Source: Plumapathes pennacea (taxonomy: Eukaryota; Cnidaria; Anthozoa; Antipatharia; Myriopathidae). From it: DNA of 64,000 bases. Shown one piece after another: positions 1-11,945 of the stretch. The stretch lies in NCBI GenBank assembly GCA_964036295.1, contig OZ038468.1, positions 134,001 through 198,000 on the forward strand. Direction: 5' to 3'. Within the stretch, counting starts at the first letter, position 1. Every line of letters begins with the position of its first letter. Under the pieces are notes generated by a model that was not told where the DNA came from, did no database searches, and worked only from the letters and a program-made list of their open reading frames with translations. Made by a program: the position numbers and the translations under genes.

Positions 1-166
1 ATACTGACCACCAGAGATGTGAAGAGAACTCCTAACCCTAACCTCCCTCATTGTAGCTTTTGCCTCACCCCATTCCTACTCCCTAATGAAAATTGGTCAG
101 TTCTAATGTTGTATCAGAAGGATGAGTGGATTCTGTAGACTACATGAACTGTTGTGTTGTTTAACT

Positions 167-860
167 GTTGTGACTTACCAGACTTGACGTGACTTGTAAT
201 GGATCTTGCCTTAGTGTTCATACATGTAGATGTTATGTGGTTGTGACTTAACAGACTTGACTTGACTTGCAATGGATCTTGCCTTAGTGTTCATACATGT
301 AGATGCTATGTGGTTGTGACTTAACAGACTTGACTTGACTTGTAATGGATCTTGCCTTAGTGTTCATACATGTAGATGTTATGTGGTTGTGACTTAACAG
401 ACTTGACGTGACTTGTAATGGATCTTGCTTTAGTGTTCATACATGTAGATGTTATGTGGTTGTGACTTAACAGACTTGACTTGACTTGTAATGGATCTTG
501 CTTTAGTGTTCATACATGTAGATGTTATGTGGTTGTGACTTAACAGACTTGACTTGACTTGTAATGGATCTTGCCTTAGTGTTCATACATGTAGATGTTA
601 TGTGGTTGTGACTTAACAGACTTGACTTGACTTGTAATGGATCTTGCCTTAGTGTTCATACATGTAGATGTTATGTGGTTGTGACTTAACAGACTTGACT
701 TGACTTGTAATGGATCTTGCCTTAGTGTTCATACATGTAGATGTTATGTGGTTGTGACTTAACAGACTTGACTTGACTTGTAATGGATCTTGCCTTAGTG
801 TTCATACATGTAGATGTTATGTGGTTGTGACTTAACAGACTTGACGTGACTTGACTTGCA
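167..860. repeat. 73-bp tandem repeat array in a VPS45 intron
   Basis: About nine and a half head-to-tail copies of a 73-bp unit; the marker GTTGTGACTTA recurs at 167, 240, 313 and 386. Copies differ by single bases (gacgtg/gacttg, tgcctt/tgcttt), so the array is young. The last copy supplies the polypyrimidine-poor 3' splice site (GACTTGACTTGCAG) of the VPS45 exon that starts at 862. The unit continues with TGGATCTTG where the exon has TGGACCTAT, so the unit may derive from the intron-exon boundary. Confidence 0.95.
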
Positions 861-861
861 G

Positions 862-1230
862 TGGACCTATCAAGCGATGGTGAATGAACTGCTGACTATC
901 AAGAACAATCGAGTGGACTTGTCGAGATGTCCAGGAGTCACAAAGGAGTTGCAGGTACAAACTAAACACACCACACAAATCCATGGCGCTAAGTTATAAG
1001 CAGCAGCCTACACAGTCAGTATATTCTTTATCTGCCAAATAGAGATAAACCTACATACTGCCACATGTGCAATACAAGCAACTCTCTCTTAACGCAAGAC
1101 ACCCCTCTGAGACAGACACCTGGTAGGAGCCGTCCCTGCCGCACAGTCATTTACTCTAAATGAACTCTATTTAAGACGAACACCTGTCTGGACAGTTGGA
1201 GCTGAGTGTACGTGAATCAAAATAAAGACA

Positions 1231-1264
<34 letters not shown>

Positions 1265-4200
1265 ATTGTTGCGCACATCTCTCTACTTTGTTGTTTGTTG
1301 TTTTTTTTTTTCACTTGTGAAATTCCTCTTTATCACCAGGAAGTCGTGATGTCGGCAGAACATGATGAATTTTATCAAAAGGTAAACATTACTGTTGAAA
1401 GTCCTGGACACGGTCGTTCAGAGTATCGTGACGTTATGCTACATGTAACCCCCCGGGGGGGGGGGGGGGGGTACTCCCATATATGAGCCATATAGGTATG
1501 TGCCGCCCCAAAGGGTACCATTTTCAGCATTTTAGTCTGAAATAGGGTATTGATTTTAAACTTTGGTCTGGAATACAGGGTCGTAGGGTCGCAGATTTTG
1601 ATATTTGGCCTGAAATGGGGTCGAAGATTGCACATTTTGGTCTGAAATAAGGTGTAAAATCGCAAATTTTTGTCTGAAATAGGGTCGAAAAGCGCAAATT
1701 AAGTCTGAAATACTAAATAGGGTAATGGTTTTCAGTCCCGGGTGGCACACTCCCACCCCAAATTTTGAGGAATATCTCCTCCCCCCGGGCATGTAACTCT
1801 GAGTCAAGCCTAAACTTTGTTGTTATGTTTTGCTTGGCGATGAAACCCTGCCCCAAACAAAACGATTTCCTCGCTATATTTTGAGCCAGATCGACCTGTT
1901 CTGCATCTCGTGCTAAAGCGACTTAATTTAGTTAACCGGGGTTAGCTTAACTGAGCTCTGAACAACCGGGCCCTAGTTCCTGGGCTGTAATTGTTATAAG
2001 ACTGTGTGCTTCCCAACGGACAGACAGACGGACAACAGAGCGAACAGACTAAATGACAACGATTAAGTAAAAGACGCACGGAGAGACAGGGAATACGCGA
2101 GAAAAGGGAAGTAAAAGAAGCCGTAGAAAAGAGAAGTGGAAAAGCTGAGCGCGTAGACTTGACGCAATAATTGGAACAAAATGCGCAACGTAATTCAGAA
2201 TGAGTTTGACCCAGCGTTTGACATTTTAGCCAAAGAACTCAATAGATTCACCTTAATATGTCCTTACGAATTTTCTGTAATTCCAGAATATGTACTTTAA
2301 CTTCGGTGAGATCGGCCAGAACATCAAAACTCTTATGGATGACTTCCAGCATACCGTTAAGAGCAACCAGCGTTTGGAGTCCATAGCTGACATGAAGGTA
2401 ATCAACCATTTATTTGGAAGCCGTTTATGGATGACTGTTAGTGAAAGTCATTTTGTGATTGCTTTCGTGTTTGCTAAGTTTGGTTTTAGAATTAACCAGG
2501 TTCCTTGTCCCAATTTCTCGTTTGACAAACTGCATAGTTTTTGTGAAAGTCGTGTAGGTCTCTCGTGCTAACCTTCTTACTGCCAAGCTCAAACTGCAGA
2601 TTCTCCCGACCTTAGAAGGAAACGTATGAGTGAGAAGTGATAGTTGAATCAGCGTTCATCTGAGGTCTTTCATGTTAACTTCTTACTGCCAAGCTCAAAC
2701 TGCAGATCCTCCCCACCTTAGAAGGAAACGTAGGAGTGAGAAGTGATAGTTTAATCAGCGTTCATCTGAGCATGAATTTTACAAGTTAGACCAATCTTCC
2801 CACACGTTAAAACACACTTTAATCTAATCTTGTGACCAATCAATGATGCGGCTATTCATTTGAGTCATGTATCCATACCTTGTGACAGACTTTTATATGA
2901 TAAGAGTTCGTTTAGCGGTGAATAATGGTCCAACTTGTAAACTATACTCCATTAAATGTTGTTGAATTGGCGCCTGGTTCAGCTTATGGTAAATTTCGTG
3001 TTCTTCTATTGTTTTAAAAATTTTACTGCTTTACCCTTCTCTTTTCTTGTTTTCAACTCTTTTATGTTAACTGGTTCTTGTCGCTCTATTTTTCTCTGCA
3101 CCTTGTCAGGCGTTTGTGGAGAACTATCCTCAATTCAAGAAAATGTCCGGAACGGTGTCCAAGCACGTGACAATGGTGAGCGAGCTGTCTCGCTTGGTGT
3201 CCGAACGCTGTTTACTAGAGGTGTCCGAAGTGGAGCAAGACTTGGCCTGCCAGAGTGACCACTCAGCCGCTCTACAGGTAAACAAGCAAGATAAACAAAT
3301 AAAAAAGACAAACAAAATAAACAAGATAAACAAATAAACAAGACAAACAAATAAACAAACAAGACAAACTGATAGACAAGATAAACAAATAAGTAAGACA
3401 AACAAATAAACAAGACAAAACAAATAGCCAAATTGTGCCCCTCTTTTCTGTGCCTTGCTTTTCACTATCCTGGAACAAACAAACTAATTCTAAACACATC
3501 TGTGAACACCGGTGTGCAGCAACGTTCGTTTCTGTTTTTTTCTTTTCTGATTGATTTGGCATGTTGAATGTTCCCGGATGAAGACGGCATTAAAGGGACA
3601 TTGTGCAACCATTTAGCTGTCGGATCAGTGACCAAATTCTCTCTTCTGACTCATGTATTTTATTGAGTTTGGCGAGGAGAACATTCATTTCGATCATTTA
3701 CAAGTCTGTTTGTTTCTTGTTACAGAATGTCCGTCGCCAGTTGAGTAACGACAGAGTTCATGACTTGGATCTGATGAGGATTGTGTTACTCTACGCGTTG
3801 CGTTACGAGCGTCACGGCAGTAACGACGTGTCTGGCCTTGTCAACCTGTTATCCAGGAGAGGAGTTAGTGAGCAGTATAGAAGGGTACGTACCCCACTCC
3901 CCAGCCATACAAAAGACACTCACCCCACCCCACCCCACACCCCAGCCGTAGAAAAGACACTCGCCCCACCCTACTCCCCACCTTATTAGAGTAATATTCT
4001 AATTTATTTTGGCAGAGAATTGTATTGGTTTGCGAATTGTATTGGTTTTGACTTATTTTTGGCACATGTTTCATTGGTGCGATGAATATTCTTTGTTATT
4101 TTTAATGACCCTTTGTAGAACTGAACGCTACCAAACCAAAAGTTTAAATTTGTAATGTGATTCTAACTAAAAAACACTCTTCAGTTTGCCAAGTATACTT

Positions 4201-7200
4201 CAAATTGAGACAAGAGCAAATATATATACCTTTCAGAAGTTGATGATTTGGAAGCGCTTACTTGAAAACCACGAGGAGGAAGAATTGAGATTTGGAAAAC
4301 CTGCGAATCTTTTTCAAAGAGTCACACCTTTTTCATTGATAATATTTGGTTTATGCGGTTTGTACAACGCCATTCATTGATACAGGAGGCCAGATATTTA
4401 CAAATGACTAAAACTTTCGACCTAAACTTTAATCAGTAATTTGATGGACGTTTGGGCCACATTTTGTTTTCACCAGGTTTTCGCCAGGATTATAGGATAA
4501 ATGTAACACCGAAATGTTATTCCGATAAAAACGTACTTTGATCATACCGCTTGTATTTTCTACGCTACATAAATATTTAACAACTGCGTTCAGACGCTAA
4601 TGGAAGCCAAAAAGGCCGCAATGTTTTACCCCAAAATTCAACAAAGAGAAGCACTTTAATTGTCCTCTTATACAATTGCACCGTAAGTGCATTGCTCTTG
4701 AAACTTCATAACAGTTTGACTCGGCCTAGAAACGGTCCAACTCTTAAAAATGTTTAAATGAAACCCAATAACTCTAAATTCTAATAGCAGTGTTCACGTT
4801 TTTGACGACCGTTATATTTTAAACTGTTTAGGGTTTAAAATGACTGTTTACTTCCCTCAAAAAATAAGTCGAGTTATGTGGAAATCAGGGTTATAGTAGA
4901 TCCGGAAAGTGTGAACTCTCGGGAAATTAAAAAAAGACATTGTGTGCAGTAAAAAGAAAATGTTTTACTTTAAAAGGACATATCAATGTTACTTTTCGTC
5001 TTAGTGGCAAAGGATCAGTTGCTTCAAGGCGCCGTGGAAATCTTTTTTAAAAAATGCACACAAGAGCGGATTGCCAAGAGCTGTGAAAAACCTGAAAAAA
5101 AGCACGTATTCCACGATAGAATCAATGTGTTCTGGAGGTACCAGGTTGTGTCCGATGTTTTCCAGATCAATTAAGATCGCGCACAAAAAATACAGCACCA
5201 GCCCCAAAATAAAAACGGCTATCATGGCCATGAAAAGCAGTGCCACTTTCTTCTCGTTTGCGCCTCGTCGAATTTGCCTGCCTCCGTTTATAACGGACAT
5301 TTCAATCCCAACATGCGGTGTACGAACAGTAAGCTTGCGGAAAATACGGATATAAATCGTCGACATAATGACTAGAGGGATTATAACCACGAACGCCAGG
5401 CAGAAGAAGTTATACGCCATTTCGATTCGAATAAGCGTGTCTTCGGTTTTCACCAGCTTAATCCAAAACAATTGGATTCCGGACGCTAGGAGTGCAAAAC
5501 TCCAGACCGACCCAATGACGATTGCAGCTCGTCTCTCAGTCACTTGAGATCGGTATTGCAAGCTTCTTACAATACGCAAGTAGCGGTCGATCGACAGTAC
5601 GGTCAGGTGACCCACGGACGAGAAAGCCAAAAATCGATTACATAAGTCCATCCCAATGCAGAGGTTTTCCAGGAGCGTCGTAGAACAGGTAATAACGAGT
5701 GGTATGGCCAGCGATCCTGTCAGAAAGTCACTCACAGCGAGGCTAGTGAGAAATGAGTTTGAAACTGAGCGTAATTCAGCTCTCCGCCACACCAGGAAAA
5801 TCACTAAACTGTTGGCGACCATAATGACAAAAGACATGATTCCGTACAGCGTCAACGGTAAAACAGCGACTTCATGAGGTGGAAAAGCAGTTGAGCTGAC
5901 TGCCCTGCCCGTGAGATTCGAGTCATTGAAAGAAGCCATCTTTTGTGATGAGAAGCGCGAGTGAATCTGTTGTCGCTGTGGCTATTTAATGTGTAGCTCA
6001 TGTGAAGAGGCGGCACTTTGGTGAATACGACAAAATAAACCGCGTGCTATTTGGGCGGTCAACTGTTTACCGAGGGAGGGGTGGATGGGAGGGTTATTGC
6101 CCCGCCTTGTTTTTTTTTTTTGTTGATTCTAACTGTTTCGGCAACTTGTCCACAAGTACTGTTGTAGCTGCACTCAGTATGTTATTTTGAAACCCTCTCT
6201 ATTCCGCTCGATCATGCAGTAACAATCCGACCAGGGCAATTTGTACCTTTTTCCCATTATTTTCACCGTCAAAAGAATTAATCGGCAAAAGTGAGAAATT
6301 CTCAGCTTGCGTAAAACGAACCTGGCAACTTGAACAGTCTTGCTTTGAAACATCAATATCGGCACGTGTTTACTTGCTATGTAGCGTATCTAGGGCAACA
6401 AGTTTGTTCTCCTTTTTATTCAGTCGTCTAAGCCTTACATCCATTGCATAATGCGAGATCACGGAGAAAAAAAAAATCAACAGAATAGATAAAGACTTGA
6501 CGATTGAAAACACGCAGGCCCAAGCTCATTCACGCGCGGTGACTTGAAAAAGAGTTTCCTTGTTAAGTATTAACGAGCGTTAAACGCAGTAACGTTTTGT
6601 CGTAAACCTTGTAAGCTTCTTTTGGCTAGTGTCATGTCGTATTCATCAATCAAGAGAGATTTTCTACGTGGTCCGTTCGTGGTCGAGCTTTCACCAATTG
6701 TGCATGTCTTCAACTCTATTTTCTCTATTCAGTCCTTTACATATTGACCACCTGATGGGAAAACAAACATCAGTCTTTTTATTTACTCACGAGTTTCTCC
6801 ATTTTCTCTTGCGGTTATATTAGCATTACTGATTCTCCCTGCGAACCTTTAAAATATTAAGTGGCTTCGTACTGTGACTTGTAAAACGCAACACATTTTG
6901 TCGGCTTTCCTCAACCACAGGCGGCGTGCGGCTTTCTTTGTGTACTTTTCCAGCTGAACATCTTGACGCGTGTAGCAGCGCTTTGTCCATTCTATCTGTC
7001 CCTTTTTTATCTGTTACCAGCGATCAAAGGCCATTGTTTTCAATCAGCAGGTGTAGCTTTGTAGAATTATTTACCTAAACCACTTTAAAATATAATTTGA
7101 ATGCTAACTGTTCACTCTTTCACTCCCAAGAGTGATCAACTTTAATTTTCTCTTTTAGTTTCTCAGAAGAAAAATATATCATACAGTAATGAGAACTTTG

Positions 7201-9574
7201 CCTTTGATACCTTGTTCATATTACAGCAGATTGAACTATCAATTCTCACTACATCTCTCATACATTTTCCTCTTAAAAAGTTGGGAGAATGTGCATTTTG
7301 ATCTTGGGAGTGAACGAGTTAAAAGCGTTTTTGTTAGCTGTCTCCTTTATTTCGTCTCGTTCCCTTCCCCTTCCCCGACAAACCATTTCTATTCTTCTTT
7401 TGGGGGTGGGGGAATAGAAAGAGGGCCTGATCACAAGTTTAAACTGTAAGTGAAGCCTCTATAATTCTAGCCTCCGTACCTGGTGGTCTCACTAGATGCG
7501 CGTTACATTTTTGTTCGGGCATCATTTTTCAACAAAAGAGCAAGCCCCCTTCTCTCCCCTCCCCTCCCCTCCACTTCGCTACTTTGTTGCTATTTCTCAG
7601 TCTCCTCTCAGGCGCAATACAAAATGGCGCCAGGACCCACTCTTCACCCGCATGTGCTGACCGCCAGCTACGCAGGCTTCTGTAGGCACTAAAGCTACGC
7701 AGAGAAGAAACAGTTTTAAATTTCTAACATCACCCAACGCTTCATTTCACAGCTCGTTCCTGCTCTGATACAGTACGCGGGAAGAAATGTCCGAAGTAGC
7801 GATCTGTTTGGCCAAAACAAGACTCCGTTGTCTCTCACAAGAAGGTTCTTCAAAGGACTTAAGGTAAGCTACCGATCATCAGCTTCCCCTAGGACCCCCC
7901 TCTCCCCCCGGGTTCCGTTGTCCAATGCAAGAAAGTTCTTTAAGCGATCATGACCTTCCCCTGTGATCCCCTCTTCCCCCCCCCCCCCCCCTCCTTTCTG
8001 TCTTCTCGAATGTTTTCTTGATCGACTGTCGAATCTTACGGTAGGATCGCTTTGGTTTTACTTTTGCAGGGCGTGGAGAACATTTATACGCAACACACTC
8101 CCTTGTTGTCAGAAACTCTTGATAACTTGATCAAAGGCAAGCTGAAAGAGACGCAATTTCCGTTCCTCGGGTCGGCGCAACTTCGAGACAGGTAAACACA
8201 GCTTTTAGAATGTGTTATGGTTTGTTTGTTAAGAAGTCCGGATATACAAGGGCCAGGATTTGTTTTCTTGGTCCTCGTGGCAATTCAGGGGCCAATTCAA
8301 TAAACATTTACACGTGTACTTGACAAGTTGGACCATTCTTCAAACACCACTAAACGGACTCTACAGCAGCATTTGGCCATTGTTTTGGATTAAAGTGTGT
8401 TTTAACGTGTGGAGAAATTGTTCCTACTTGTAAATTAAACTTGTAAGTGCTTTATTGAATTGGCCCCAGTAAAGCATTTAGAAGTGTATTTTACAAGTCG
8501 GACACACTTAAATCCATCACACTGGGGACCTGTATCTGCGCCCGCATTACGTCACATAACTTTCTCTTCTATTTGGTTACTGTTTGTGCGTTTCTTTGTC
8601 CTTTTTTTGTCCCCTAACTTATCTTTTCTTAAGCCCTCAAAACATCGTCGTGTTTATAATCGCTCTCGTTTTATCTTTATTTCAGACCTCAAGACATCAT
8701 CGTGTTCGTTGTGGGTGGAGCGACGTATGAGGAGGCGTATGCGGTGTACAACTTGAACAAAACTCAACCCGGAGTCAAAGTTGTGCTGGGGGGAACCACT
8801 ATTCACAACTGCAGGAGGTCAGTCAACGAGTAACCTCTTTGTTGTTCAATGTAGTGTCGACTCCCATGTATGAGCTATATAGGTATGTGCCGCCCCAAAG
8901 GGTATCATTTTCAGCATTTTAGTCTGAAATAGGGTACGATTTTAACCTTTGATCTGGAATAGGGTCGGAGATTTTGATATTTGGTCTGAAATAGGGTCGA
9001 AAATTGCACATTTTGATCTGATATAGGGTCGAAAATTGCACATTTTGGTCTGAAATAGGGTAAGGGTTTTCAGTCCCGGGCGGCAGACTCCCACCCAAAA
9101 TTTTGAGGAGTACCCCCCTCCCCGGGCGTTTTTCGTTGTCGTCATGATTTTAATGTTGCGCTTTCTCGTTGTTGCGGTAGTTATTGTGAAGTTTTCGACG
9201 TTTCTTGCTATTGTCGTGTAATTGTCGTTGTCGTTGTTTAGAGTCGTTTCGTTGTTGGTTTTGTTGTTGGTGTTTTTCCGTCGTGTTTTTACTTGTGAAA
9301 ATGCTTGCAGTTACTATATAAGCTGAGCTTTGTAGGTCTTCACTTTGTCATTAGATACATGGTTTCGTCCTTGTTGTTATATCTGTCGATATTGTTTGCA
9401 TTACTGAATAAGGTTCTGCTGGTTTTTTCAATCCCGTCATCTCTTCTTCTTTGTCAACTCGTTTCCAGTTTCCTCGAGGAAGTTGTCCACTCAACCAGTA
9501 CTGGTGCCCATACTCGTTCCAGGACCCCCTCAAGTGGCAACTACCGCTCGTCTTTCTCGTCCTCATTCTTCTGA
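862..9574 (+). CDS. VPS45: Vacuolar protein sorting-associated protein 45 (SM-family), 3' nine exons
   Basis: VPS45 is a Sec1/Munc18 protein that binds syntaxin-type t-SNAREs and controls vesicle fusion at the trans-Golgi and endosomes. Visible exons: 862-954, 1340-1381, 2287-2397, 3110-3277, 3726-3884, 7753-7863, 8070-8191, 8686-8817 and 9469-9574 (stop TGA). All have AG/GT borders and their phases join without a break. Diagnostic peptides are [83 protein letters not shown] and [10 protein letters not shown], all very close to my memory of human VPS45. The N-terminal exons lie upstream of the window. The C-terminal tail is Ser/Thr/Arg-rich (residues after FLEEVV), as in the human protein. 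The 3.9-kb intron 3885-7752 holds an antisense GPCR gene, and other introns hold MITEs. Expected to be functional; no frame break was seen. Confidence 0.96.
1230..1271. repeat. (GTT)n microsatellite
   Basis: About 13 units of TTG/GTT with one interruption (GTTATT), in a VPS45 intron just before the exon at 1340. Confidence 0.9.
1449..1796 (+). mobile_element. G-rich-ended MITE, copy 1
   Basis: Starts with CCCCCGGG followed by a G run and TACTCCCATATATGAGCC, and ends with TTTTGAGGAATATCTCCTCC then CCCCGGG, so the ends are short inverted repeats. The interior is made of short units (TCTGAAATAGGGTCG) repeated with drift. The same family occurs at 8855-9126, 31297-31515, 40198-40335 (reverse) and 50889-51315. 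It is non-autonomous, with no coding potential. Confidence 0.8.
2569..2770. repeat. Tandemly duplicated half of the TTAA-type MITE
   Basis: Two copies, 107 bp apart, of a segment with CTGCCAAGCTCAAACTGCAG and TTTAATCAGCGTTCATCTGAG. The segment matches one end of the TTAA-flanked MITE family, whose best copy is at 22570-22780, in reverse orientation. Confidence 0.7.
5001..5939 (-). CDS. Class A (rhodopsin-like) GPCR, intronless, nested in a VPS45 intron
   Basis: A 312-residue seven-helix receptor of the plasma membrane; the ligand is unknown. Visible marks: N-glycosylation sites at N5 and N8 in the short N-terminus, TM1 about 30-51 with N43, TM2 with LAVSD (D71), C94 and C100 before TM3, DRY at 118-120, W146 in TM4, a short third loop with basic NEKK (about 228-231) before TM6, and N290-P291 in TM7. 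The TM7 motif is NPLLC, not the usual NPxxY, and TM6 lacks CWxP. It is a single exon, complete from ATG to stop, antisense within the 3885-7752 intron of VPS45. The style resembles the large cnidarian sets of orphan adenosine/melanocortin-like receptors, but I cannot assign a subfamily. Confidence 0.88.
   Translation of the reverse strand: MASFNDSNLTGRAVSSTAFPPHEVAVLPLTLYGIMSFVIMVANSLVIFLVWRRAELRSVSNSFLTSLAVSDFLTGSLAIPLVITCSTTLLENLCIGMDLCNRFLAFSSVGHLTVLSIDRYLRIVRSLQYRSQVTERRAAIVIGSVWSFALLASGIQLFWIKLVKTEDTLIRIEMAYNFFCLAFVVIIPLVIMSTIYIRIFRKLTVRTPHVGIEMSVINGGRQIRRGANEKKVALLFMAMIAVFILGLVLYFLCAILIDLENIGHNLVPPEHIDSIVEYVLFFRFFTALGNPLLCAFFKKDFHGALKQLILCH
7108..7324. mobile_element. TTAA-type MITE copy
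   Basis: Begins TCACTCTTTCACTCCCAAG and ends CTTGGGAGTGAACGAGTTAA. These are inverted termini shared with the copies at 10188, 13376, 22570, 45592 and 59608. Lies in the VPS45 intron upstream of the exon at 7753. Confidence 0.8.
8287..8467. mobile_element. Foldback MITE with GGGGCCAATTCAATAAA ends
   Basis: Left end GGGGCCAATTCAATAAA, right end TTTATTGAATTGGCCCC: perfect 17-bp inverted termini around about 150 bp. No coding potential. A diverged relative of the interior is at about 2773-2955. Confidence 0.85.
8855..9126 (+). mobile_element. G-rich-ended MITE, copy 2
   Basis: Contains CTCCCATGTATGAGC, GCCGCCCCAAAGGGTA, repeated TCTGAAATAGGGTCG units and a terminal GAGGAGTACCCCCCTCC. Same family as 1449-1796; sits in the last VPS45 intron. 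Confidence 0.8.
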
Positions 9575-9809
9575 AGATGCAGCGCAGACAGAAAATTCCC
9601 AAAAAGATGAACAGGAGTTTGGTACTTAGACTAAAGTATATAGGACTCATTTAACCAAACCGCGTCAAAGAAACCTGTGAAATTAAAAATGTAGAAATTT
9701 GGACCTCTTGCATTCTTATGATAGTCAACTGAGTCAATGAGTTTGGCCACCGAATTCACGTTTTGTATCACGTCTTAAATTTTCTCCAATCTCAGGAATC
9801 CAACCTCCT

Positions 9810-9815
9810 AATAAA
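9810..9815 (+). terminator. Candidate VPS45 poly(A) signal AATAAA
   Basis: First AATAAA after the VPS45 stop (236 bp downstream). A second one lies at 9982-9987. Which is used cannot be seen from the sequence alone. Confidence 0.45.
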
Positions 9816-10187
9816 GAAATAAGCTCACCAGCTGATATAGATATGATTTTTTATTTAGTATTGTTTTTTTTATATTATATTACTGTCGTGGTGATTCAAT
9901 GTGTCTTATATTTCCTGAATATCCAGTAAAAACTGATAGAATTAAAAAAACAAGATTTTTTTTTTCGTTTTGCATTCGTTAAATAAATGCAACTTATGAA
10001 ATACTGAGCAGAACTGTATTTGATGGCCATTTCTAACTAAACAGCTAAAGCACATCGGACATCTAAACTAAAACCGAAGTAATTATACTTAGAGCACCTA
10101 TTACTCAAAGTGAATTTAATGCGAACGACACCTTTGAGTTCCACTAAGTGCCATCCATTGATTTAACGATAGTCATTGTGTTCTAAT

Positions 10188-10398
10188 TTAATTCTTTCTC
10201 TCCCAAGCTCAAAATACAGCTTCTCCCAACCTTTTGCTATAAACATTTATGAGTGGTGTGGTGAGAATCGAAAGCTTAATCAGCATTCATCTGAGCAAGA
10301 TATCAAAAGCCAAGTTCTCCTTACTATATGATATAATTCTGATAAGAAACTGAAGGAGAACATCAGAGTTGATCACTCTTGGGAGTTAAAGTGTTAAC
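10188..10398 (-). mobile_element. TTAA-type MITE copy, reverse orientation
   Basis: Reads TTTCTCTCCCAAGCTCAAA at the left and GTTGATCACTCTTGGGAGTT then GTTAAC at the right, the reverse of the 22570-22780 copy. The rest of 9575-11303 is AT-rich non-coding DNA. A possible 5' UTR exon of the FBP relic may lie at about 11040-11168, before GTAAACC. Confidence 0.75.
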
Positions 10399-11634
10399 AA
10401 TTTTACCCCCGTGTAGTTAAAATGTAGAAGAAACTTAAGAGATTTCCGCTGTAAATTCGAGCAATACACGCAAAAAGTCTGTACCGGATAAAGAAGCACT
10501 ATTTCCATCATTTATTTTGATTTCCTAGTTTGACTTTGTAAGACGAGCATGCATGAATAACACCGAAAATATTCAAGAAGGGGAAGGAAACAGGTGAGTG
10601 TTTTTTGTTGCCTTCCCCGCTCAAAATGTGCAGTAAGGTGTGCGTTATCGTTGCAAAATATGAGTTTGATAAGAATATTCGTTTTTTTTTTCTTTTGGAG
10701 AGTTTTGTGACTTATCTTTCGGTGATACGGTAAAAGATGTCTGGCATCAAGATCTTCAAGTAAGTGGTAAAAATATTCTCAATCACAAATAGATTGCGTT
10801 GGTACAAGAATTGTTTCGTTTTACCGTGATTATTACTCGAGTTTACAGCGGAAACTCTCTTAAGTATAGACTTCACTCTACTACAACGTGAACATTACTA
10901 CGAGAATGCCTTTATTCAGAGCCTTCATTTGAGTGGTCACTTAGTTTTCCTTTGATAGTTCAGGAGTTGTAGGCGTTCTAGATTGAATACGTTTGTGGCA
11001 GTGACAAGTCAGCTACAACAAGTTTCGACCACATGCAGAAAGTGGAGAAATAACAGGCTATGTTAAGAAGGATTTTGTCCAATCAGGAGTGACAGAGTCT
11101 GCTGTGTGGTTGGTCAACATACGTGAGAATGTGATGACACTGAACTGCTGCTGCAACAACAATTGGAAGGTAAACCATGCATTTTTATTGATACATTACG
11201 GTGTTTCTTTTAAATTGTCCGAACTCTTTGTACACCAGTCAGTTCACAAGCAAAAGAACTGAAGTTATCTTTCGTTGACCTCGTTACAGTTTTCCTTTGC
11301 AGAATGGAGACAAATTTTGTGTCTCTCACTCGATTTTTGTTAAATGAAGAGCACAAAGTTACAAGGGCCACTGGTGATTTAACTCAGCTATTAAACGTGA
11401 TGATGTGCGCTGTCAAGGCTGTTTCATCCGCTCTCCGTCAGGCTGGCATGACGAAATTGTAAGTAAAAAAACTTCACTATTTCCCAATTTGTTTGCGTTG
11501 AGTACAAGTCAAGCTTGTTTAGAGCCGGTTTTAGTAGATCGTTAAACCGGTTAGAACTGGCCCCTCTTTAGGCAGTTCTGGGTCAGCTGTGCTCTTGTTA
11601 TTTTCGTCCGTTTATGGGTTTCTGTGTGTTAAAG

Positions 11635-11945
11635 ATGAGGTCAATTGGAAGTCGAGGTTGGCGTCCAAACAGCAGGAAGAACGGAGAGTATCCGCGTGCA
11701 GTAGGCGTGGACAACTTTGTTGAGATGGTCTTTCCAGTGAGACTTCTGTGTCTCCAGTAGCGTACGTATCATGGACAAGAGGGTGCGGTTAAAGCTTTCC
11801 ACTTGTCCGAGGACACGACATCCGCTTTAAGGACATCCTGTGTTGTTTCTGCTGTGCACGTCTCCATGTAAGAATGAAATGTCTAAAGGCATTCTAGACG
11901 GAGTATCCGCGTTCACGTTCAGTCTTCCAGGCCGGTAGCGGATAT
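11635..11945 (-). pseudogene. Ty3/gypsy RNase H-integrase relic inside the FBP pseudogene
   Basis: On the - strand the sequence reads RYRPGRLNVNADTPSRMP (end of RNase H, YxPGxxNxxADxLSR), then [18 protein letters not shown] and [13 protein letters not shown] (integrase core C-terminal part), then a frameshifted piece equivalent to the integrase motif LLFGRxPRLPID. The stretch between RNase H and the integrase core is deleted. Its place in the FBP pseudogene corresponds to the missing catalytic exons. Confidence 0.8.

Noticed and set aside
11236..11303. Earlier start for the FBP relic
   Set aside because: A splice acceptor (TTTGCAG) stands one base before the ATG at 11304, and family alignment begins at that ATG.
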